Below are positions 5,514-10,745 of a stretch of 10,745 nt of DNA, piece after piece. How positions within the stretch are numbered: the stretch's first letter is position 1; each line of letters starts with the position of its first letter. Source of the DNA: Candidatus Zhuqueibacterota bacterium 4484_87. GTDB lineage: Bacteria; Zhuqueibacterota; Zhuqueibacteria; Thermofontimicrobiales; Thermofontimicrobiaceae. The DNA is taken from contig NATN01000150.1 of NCBI GenBank assembly GCA_002085355.1, positions 1 through 10,745 of the forward strand, given 5' to 3'. The notes beneath the pieces were generated by a model. It made no database searches. It was given only the letters and a program-made list of their open reading frames with translations, and had not been told where the DNA came from. Position numbers and translations under genes: made by a program.

Positions 5514-6838
5514 AATTTCCGATGCAGATCACTGCGATCGATGCCGGACAAGCGGGCTGCCTGGGTTACGTTTCCATTGGTGCGCTCAATCAATTGTATC
5601 AAATATAGTTTTTCAAAATCTCCCTTCGCCTGATTCCATTTCATTTGAAAAAGTTCACTGTTTGCACTACCGGCTCCTATTTTTCCTGACACACTTGGCG
5701 GCAGATGGTCTATCTCAATAGTCCCGTTTTCCTGATTTATGAGAGCATTCTTCAAAATAATTTCCAGTTCGCGAACATTTCCAGGGTAGTCGTACCTGAG
5801 CAGCATTTCCAAAGCATCGCCGGAAATTTTCACATCATGTCCCAAAAGCATAAAATCGATCAAAGGCTCAATATCACTTTTTCGCTCGCGCAATGGTGGG
5901 ATTTTAATGGAAAAAATTTTGATACGGTAGTAAAAATCTTCGCGGAATGATTTCTCACGTATTTTTTGTTCCAAATCTCTGTTGGTCGCAAAAATTACGC
6001 GCGTATCAATATCGATGGGATCGCTACTCCCCATGCGGATAAGTTGGTCGTTTTCCAGAACGCGCAACAATTTGATTTGCATCTCCGGCTTAATTTCACC
6101 AATCTCATCAAGGAAAAGAGTCCCTTTGCTGCACCTCTCAAAATATCCGATGCGTCTGTCTTCCGCGCCCGTAAAAGAGCCTTTTTCATGGCCAAACAAT
6201 TCGCTCTCTAACGTTTGCTCATGAAGAGATGCCGCATTGATGGCGCGGAAAATTTCTTTGCGCCGCGGGCTAAACCAATGGAGCGCCCTTGCAACAAGCT
6301 CTTTGCCAGTACCGCTCTCGCCCAAAATCAACACAGAATCCTCGCTCTGCGCCAATTTTTTAATCCGATCAATTACGGCGCTCAACTGTGGACTTTTGTG
6401 CACGATTGCTTCTGCAGGATACCTGTGCATAATTTTTTTTCTGAATTTATGGGACTTTAACTGAGAGAGAAACTGTTTGTAGGCAGCATTTACTTTCAGA
6501 ACTAACAAATCGTTATCTATGGGTTTATCGATAAAATCAAAGACATTTGCTTTATATGCCTGATGGATGTCATTTGGTTTACCGTAAGCTGTAATCAAAG
6601 CTACCATCGTTTCAGGAGAAATCTCTTTAATTTTTTGCATTAACTTAATGCCATCCATGCCGGGCATTTTCACATCAAGGAAGGCTATTGGGAAAAATGT
6701 CTCCTGAATTTTCTCGAGCGCTTTTTTGCCGTTTTGTACGCCAACAACCCGATAGCCGGCTTTTTTCAACATCAACCTAAGAATCGTTAAATTGTCTTCA
6801 TCATCGTCAACGGCAAGAATTTTTTTCTCAAACAGCAT
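5477..6838 (-). CDS. NtrC-family sigma-54-dependent response regulator (453 aa)
   Basis: This is a DNA-binding activator that, when phosphorylated, uses ATP to open sigma-54 promoters. The receiver domain (about 4-120) has the acidic pocket VDDDED, phospho-acceptor D55 (FLDVKMPGMDG) and a KP motif (FIDKPI). The AAA+ domain (about 140-370) has Walker A GESGTGKE (173-180), the sigma-54 contact loop GSFTGA (220-225, serine for the usual alanine, key F and T kept), Walker B GTLFLDEIGE (239-248) and PPLRERKSDI. A Fis-type helix-turn-helix ends the protein (NGNVTQAARLSGIDRSDLHR). Start ATG 6838 is chosen because AAAGGGGAG lies 11 bp ahead; an in-frame GTG at 6865 has no ribosome binding site. It is downstream of two kinase genes on the same strand and is probably their partner. 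Regulon unknown. Confidence 0.92.
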   Translation of the reverse strand: MLFEKKILAVDDDEDNLTILRLMLKKAGYRVVGVQNGKKALEKIQETFFPIAFLDVKMPGMDGIKLMQKIKEISPETMVALITAYGKPNDIHQAYKANVFDFIDKPIDNDLLVLKVNAAYKQFLSQLKSHKFRKKIMHRYPAEAIVHKSPQLSAVIDRIKKLAQSEDSVLILGESGTGKELVARALHWFSPRRKEIFRAINAASLHEQTLESELFGHEKGSFTGAEDRRIGYFERCSKGTLFLDEIGEIKPEMQIKLLRVLENDQLIRMGSSDPIDIDTRVIFATNRDLEQKIREKSFREDFYYRIKIFSIKIPPLRERKSDIEPLIDFMLLGHDVKISGDALEMLLRYDYPGNVRELEIILKNALINQENGTIEIDHLPPSVSGKIGAGSANSELFQMKWNQAKGDFEKLYLIQLIERTNGNVTQAARLSGIDRSDLHRKLKRFGIKYRGSD

Positions 6839-7089
6839 AGGCGAATAACACTCCCCTTTGTCCACTTTTTTAACAACTTAATACTTTTTTACAAAATTGC
6901 AACATTTTTTTGTTGATTTTGGAAAAAAATATCACAAATGTGGGAAAAAAACCAACGAAAAGCGATCGTTTTAGGACAATTAGAGCAGTGCGCAGCAGAA
7001 ATTTATTTGCCCCTTAAGAATTTTATATCTGACTCATTAGTTTGTCTGGCTAAATTTGAATTGTCAGATTTAACATTCGTGATTTAAAA
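6839..7089 (-). other. Spacer between hybrid kinase and response regulator
   Basis: This 251-bp spacer carries no gene. Near the regulator it has three 7-base homopolymer tracts (T at 6905-6911, A at 6923-6929 and 6945-6951), two of them in a direct repeat GGAAAAAAA 22 bp apart, which may bend the DNA. ATCTGAC (7027-7033) and GTCAGAT (7063-7069) form a 7-bp inverted repeat with a 29-nt loop close to the end of the kinase gene. No convincing promoter or terminator was identified, so the regulator may be read through from the kinases or have its own promoter. Confidence 0.5.
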
Positions 7090-8247
7090 TCATCCCAAGT
7101 TGTCTGCTTCGACTTTTTCCAGCCTGATAATCGGAAACTGAATATTCACTTGTGTGCCTTTATTCAATGCACTATCAATTGAAATGGTGCCTTGATGTTC
7201 GCTAATGATGCGTTGGGTTTCAAATAAGCCATAACCCATAGAATTATCTTTTGTCGAATAGAAAGGAATAAATAGACTCTCTTGAGCCTCGCTGGACATG
7301 CCGTGGCCTGTATCAGTAATTTTAATATGAATGTTTCCATTCTCCTGTCGCGCGTCCAGAATTAGCGCTCCCCCCTCCGGCATCGCTTCAATAGAATTCT
7401 TGACTAAATTTAAAAACGCTTCTTTCAAATAAAACTCATTCCCACGGATGATAACTTTTTCCGGTATGATTTTATTTTCCACTTTGATGTTGTGCTTTTT
7501 CAGTTCATAAGAAAGCAATTCAATAACCCCCGTCAGACTTGCCATGACATTCACCTCGGAAAAATCTTTCCGGCGCGTCCTTCGCTTGGCGTAATTGAGT
7601 AAATTGACAATAATCTGATTCGCCTCTGCGCAGCGTTGATTGATGGTATCCAATAATTCATAAGCTTCATCCTGCTCATCTGTTTTTTCCATCAGATACT
7701 GAGCGCGGCTGCTGATTGTCCACAGCGAATTTTTGATGTAATGCCCCACGCTCGCCGCCAACGAGCCTACTGATGCAAAATATCGCTCGTTCAACATGCG
7801 TCTTTTGGCCTGCTCTCTTTCTATTGCCACTTCAATCGCTCGCACCAGATCATGGTAGCCGGTAACAGGTTTTGTGAGATAATAACTCACATCGCCGCGC
7901 ATCGCACCCTGCACAAACTTGAACTCAGATGCAACAGAAAAAATAATTACCGGCAAATGAGGAAAGCACTCCCTGATTTCTTTTAAAATTTCCAGGCCCA
8001 CTGGTTTTCGATTTTCCAGCAAATCCAACACAACAACGTTAAATTGCCCTGTCATTGCCTTTTTCAACGCCACATTTTTATCTGCTGTGATGACCGCCTC
8101 CCAGCCTATTTTTTTAAACCCCTTCTCAATTTCCAAAAATAAATTTCTTTGATTCTTCTCCGCACTGTCATCCCAGAACAAAACCTTAATCTTTTTATGA
8201 ATTACTGAATCGAACCAGAGCGGCCTACTATGTCCTTCCGTGCTCAT
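7090..8247 (-). CDS. Hybrid sensor: N-terminal receiver fused to histidine kinase (385 aa)
   Basis: This is a cytoplasmic signalling protein with no membrane segment. A receiver domain (about 20-140) has acidic residues WDD, phospho-acceptor D75 (VVLDLL) and YYLTKPV. A helical linker leads to the dimerisation helix with H169 in GHYIKNSLWTI, a histidine followed by KN as in many H-boxes. The ATPase domain (about 265-378) has N-box LVKNSIEAMPEGG, G1 DTGHGM (312-317), F-box LFIPFYSTK and a G2 of MGYGLF, where the second glycine pair of GxGLGL is lost. Start ATG 8247 is preferred over an in-frame GTG at 8256 because GAGGTG (8254-8259) sits 6 bp ahead. That ribosome binding site overlaps the stop codon of the upstream kinase, so translation of the two is probably coupled. 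The receiver placed before the kinase suggests it accepts phosphate from, or is tuned by, the first kinase. Confidence 0.9.
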   Translation of the reverse strand: MSTEGHSRPLWFDSVIHKKIKVLFWDDSAEKNQRNLFLEIEKGFKKIGWEAVITADKNVALKKAMTGQFNVVVLDLLENRKPVGLEILKEIRECFPHLPVIIFSVASEFKFVQGAMRGDVSYYLTKPVTGYHDLVRAIEVAIEREQAKRRMLNERYFASVGSLAASVGHYIKNSLWTISSRAQYLMEKTDEQDEAYELLDTINQRCAEANQIIVNLLNYAKRRTRRKDFSEVNVMASLTGVIELLSYELKKHNIKVENKIIPEKVIIRGNEFYLKEAFLNLVKNSIEAMPEGGALILDARQENGNIHIKITDTGHGMSSEAQESLFIPFYSTKDNSMGYGLFETQRIISEHQGTISIDSALNKGTQVNIQFPIIRLEKVEADNLG

Positions 8248-8257
8248 AATCCACACC

Positions 8258-10745
8258 TCACCTTGAGTATTTTAATGGTAACGTAATTGTAAATCTCACT
8301 TTATCTGCATCGACATTTTCCGCGTAGATATCACCAAAGTGGCGCTCCACGCATAATTTTGCCAATGCCAACCCCAATCCTATTCCTTTTTCCTGATTTG
8401 TACCTCTGACATAAGGCTCAAAAATCGATTCCTTTTTATCTTCAGGAATCAAAGCCTTTGTACGATTTTCAAAAGAAATAGCAATTTCATCTGCTCTCCC
8501 TCCGTTTTCAAAAATATCAATTTTCAGATAACGTCGCGCCCGCTCAATCTTTTTTGAATATTTCAAGGCATTACTAATGATCAGGCGAAACGCCAATTTC
8601 AATGTGTCCGGATAACATTTGATTTTTGCTTTACATGTCGCATAATTGCCCTCAATGCTAAGCGACAAGCCCCGTGTTTTCTCAATTACATTCAAACTAC
8701 TTTCAACAAGACTCCGAAGTGACCGAATTTCCAGATGATGGACCGGCTTGAAATAGTCCTTGAATTTATCGATGATGGAAAACTGTAGTTGAATATTTTC
8801 ATTAATTTGGTCCAGCAAATGGATTGGAATTTCTTTTCCGTCCTCGATATCCATTTTTATGAGATTAGCGCAGCTCTGAATTTCTTGAATGGGTTTGATA
8901 AATTCGTGGGAAAAATAATTGAGCATCGTGGTCAAGGTTGTGCTGCGATCCATCCTCGTCAGCTCCTCCTCGATTTTCGCCCTTTCTGCGTATAGTTGCA
9001 TATTTTTAATTGATATTGCCAGATAATCAGCAATGGTCTGAATGAACTCTAAATCTAACTCACGAAAGTCCCCTTTGCGCACACTGTCAATCACAAGAGT
9101 TCCGATCACCTGACTTTCTTCATTTTGATCTTTGACAATCATCGGCATAACAACTTCGGCTTTGATACGGGGATCATGTTCAAAATAAGGATACTCGTCG
9201 GGATTCTTTCGCTGCAGCTTTCTTTGTTTGTCAACATCATCAATGATTTTAATCTTTTTTGTTTTGATAGCGTAACCGGAGACGCTACTATCCAATGGAA
9301 GGCGCAATCCTAACAGGTTCTTTTTAGGAGGCGTTGGTTTTCCGTCAATGAACAAATCACTGGTTTCCCTGACAACCAGCTCTTTTTCCCCATTATTTTC
9401 TTCCACCAGCACCAGATGAAAATTTCGATTATCCCGATCCAACACGTCCATCACGCGCTCCATGACCGGATGGAACCATTCGGAAAATTCCCGGGTCTTA
9501 CCGCTCAATTGTCCTGCCTGATAAAGCGTGCCGACCTGTTTTATCTTCTTTTCATAATCGCTGGCGGTCGTGATCAAAATAGCTGCTGTTTTCGACAAAA
9601 TAGTTAATATCTCCCGTTCATCCTCGCTCAGATGAAACTCTTCGTCCCCTTCGAGGTAAAGCACTCCTACGGCATCTTTCTTTGCCAAAATGGGCAATGC
9701 CAGGCTTTTGTTATCATCGGAAAATTGCCACACTTTTTCTGAAATGGCTTTTCGAATAAAAATATTATTCTTCATGCACATTTCGCAATCGATGTCGCGC
9801 TTCATGCACTTCACTGTCGGAGTTTTGAGCTCGTGCGACAGCGGATCAATGAGAAACAGGCAAATGTTATTCACATTTCCAATGGTAAGATTGGCGCAGC
9901 CATTGCGGATTATTTCCAGGACGGATCTCACGCTGTAGGCTTTTTCAATGGCATTCTGCAAAATGCCGATATAACGAACGCGTGTTTGGTTGATCTTTTT
10001 CAAACGTTCCAACTGGCGCGATTTATCAAGCGCGATAATCACACTGCACACAAGCGCCTCTAAATTTTCCCGATGTGCCTCAGTGAAATGTCCTTTTTCA
10101 TTACTGTGCAAATCGATCACGCCGAGCACACTACCTGTTGAAGTTTTCAAGGGCACCAGTAGCGCGGATTTTCTATTTTCCAATATTTTTAAATATTTTG
10201 CATAGCCCTTTTTCTCAATGTTTTTCAGACAATAATTTTTATGCTGTATCATCATCTCATCTGTTGTCGTATCATCTTTTATCAGACTATCGCCTGTGCT
10301 AAAAACCAAATTTGAGTATCCGATTTCTGTAGGTTTGTGCTTGATTTCAGGTGGTGCTATGTCCTCGCCATAATCAGCCACGCGCTCCAATTGTCCGGTT
10401 TCTTCGTTGTACACCTTCAGATGACCGCCCGTTGCTTTCACCAATTTCACGCTTTGCTCCATGAGCGCCTTTAGCAAATGCTCCTGCTCATCTTCCTGCA
10501 AAATGATTTCACTGAGCTTATCGATTAATTTTAACTGGTCAATTTTTTGATTGCGTTGATCAAAAATTCTCCGATTCTCAATGGCACTCATCACATAATA
10601 GGCAAATGTTTCAAACTGCTCTAGATATTCTTTGCCATATTCAAATTTCTTTTCGATCCGCAAAGTGACCATATCCGCACTGATGAGTCCAAAAGGCTCA
10701 GTTTCGTACATCAAAGGGATTACTGCGTATGGCCCTTCGATTTTT
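8258..10745 (-). CDS. Multi-GAF sensor histidine kinase, 5' end outside window
   Basis: The frame is open to the window edge; upstream of the TTG at 10714 it still reads GPYAVIPLMYETEPFGLIS, the end of a GAF domain, so the true start lies outside. Numbering from the codon at 10714: end of GAF 1 (1-50), GAF 2 (about 70-235), GAF 3 (about 245-390, with C303, C310 and C313 as C-x6-C-x2-C), GAF 4 (about 400-585), then the phospho-acceptor helix with H603 (NYFSHEFIKPIQEI) and an ATPase domain with N715 (LIISNALKYS), F-box IFEPYVRG and G2 GIGLGLAL. The G1 box is degenerate: SFENRTKALIPED near 747-759 lacks DxGxGI. No membrane segment is visible in the window. GAF domains bind small ligands, cofactors or cyclic nucleotides; the ligand is not predictable. 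It is the first visible gene of the minus-strand signalling operon; the hybrid kinase starts 10 bp after its stop. Confidence 0.9.
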   Translation of the reverse strand, partial: KIEGPYAVIPLMYETEPFGLISADMVTLRIEKKFEYGKEYLEQFETFAYYVMSAIENRRIFDQRNQKIDQLKLIDKLSEIILQEDEQEHLLKALMEQSVKLVKATGGHLKVYNEETGQLERVADYGEDIAPPEIKHKPTEIGYSNLVFSTGDSLIKDDTTTDEMMIQHKNYCLKNIEKKGYAKYLKILENRKSALLVPLKTSTGSVLGVIDLHSNEKGHFTEAHRENLEALVCSVIIALDKSRQLERLKKINQTRVRYIGILQNAIEKAYSVRSVLEIIRNGCANLTIGNVNNICLFLIDPLSHELKTPTVKCMKRDIDCEMCMKNNIFIRKAISEKVWQFSDDNKSLALPILAKKDAVGVLYLEGDEEFHLSEDEREILTILSKTAAILITTASDYEKKIKQVGTLYQAGQLSGKTREFSEWFHPVMERVMDVLDRDNRNFHLVLVEENNGEKELVVRETSDLFIDGKPTPPKKNLLGLRLPLDSSVSGYAIKTKKIKIIDDVDKQRKLQRKNPDEYPYFEHDPRIKAEVVMPMIVKDQNEESQVIGTLVIDSVRKGDFRELDLEFIQTIADYLAISIKNMQLYAERAKIEEELTRMDRSTTLTTMLNYFSHEFIKPIQEIQSCANLIKMDIEDGKEIPIHLLDQINENIQLQFSIIDKFKDYFKPVHHLEIRSLRSLVESSLNVIEKTRGLSLSIEGNYATCKAKIKCYPDTLKLAFRLIISNALKYSKKIERARRYLKIDIFENGGRADEIAISFENRTKALIPEDKKESIFEPYVRGTNQEKGIGLGLALAKLCVERHFGDIYAENVDADKVRFTITLPLKYSR

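Noticed and set aside
6839..6865. Upstream GTG start for the NtrC-type regulator
   Set aside because: No ribosome binding site precedes it; AAAGGGGAG lies inside this stretch and suits the ATG at 6838, where receiver domains normally begin.
8248..8256. Upstream GTG start for the hybrid kinase
   Set aside because: The GTG is part of the GAGGTG ribosome binding site that serves the ATG at 8247.
10712..10714. TTG at 10714 as the start of the multi-GAF kinase
   Set aside because: The frame continues to the window edge with GAF-like sequence and there is no ribosome binding site ahead of the TTG, so the gene is truncated by the window.

Overview
The window looks like chromosomal DNA from a moderately AT-rich, Gram-negative, free-living bacterium of the wider FCB group (Calditrichota/KSB1/Ignavibacteria-like). 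The main clue is a type IX-style C-terminal sorting domain (PNPFNP...T.IEY.LP...SGIYFY) encoded at the end of a secreted GH13 protein. An NtrC-type sigma-54 activator and multi-GAF histidine kinases fit the same kind of organism. This placement is inferred from protein style, not from a marker gene. No tRNA, rRNA, CRISPR array, transposase or prophage gene was seen.

Layout. (1) Positions 1-896: the 3' end of leuC and complete leuD, the two subunits of an isopropylmalate dehydratase-type hydro-lyase, separated by a 131-bp spacer that holds a perfect hairpin and three AAAATAG boxes spaced exactly 33 bp apart. (2) 897-1155: an information-rich spacer with a CACGGAT-type repeat interrupted by a terminator-like hairpin, twin ACCA-N6-TGGT palindromes and a further inverted repeat. 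(3) 1156-4738: a secreted multidomain GH13 (alpha-amylase superfamily) protein, followed 11 bp after the end of its sorting domain by a stand-alone class II glutamine amidotransferase. The GH13 reading frame lacks the segment that normally carries conserved region I, and its sorting domain lies in the -1 frame behind an in-phase A_AAA_AAT heptamer. (4) 4739-5458: a roughly 300-bp spacer with candidate promoters, then a small membrane-anchored LysM-like protein. (5) 5477-10745, all on the minus strand: a signalling operon read right to left. It holds a multi-GAF histidine kinase (5' end outside the window), a receiver-histidine kinase hybrid 10 bp downstream, and after about 250 bp an NtrC-family response regulator convergent with the LysM gene.

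How the genes work together. leuCD belongs to branched-chain amino acid synthesis or a closely related hydro-lyase step. The GH13 protein would act on alpha-glucans outside the cell, if it is active. The two kinases and the NtrC-type regulator probably form one phosphorelay that drives sigma-54 promoters; the signal and target genes cannot be read from the sequence. The most interesting points are the possible -1 frameshift controlling attachment of the sorting domain, the mutilated GH13 active site, and the paired operator-like palindromes ahead of the GH13 gene.
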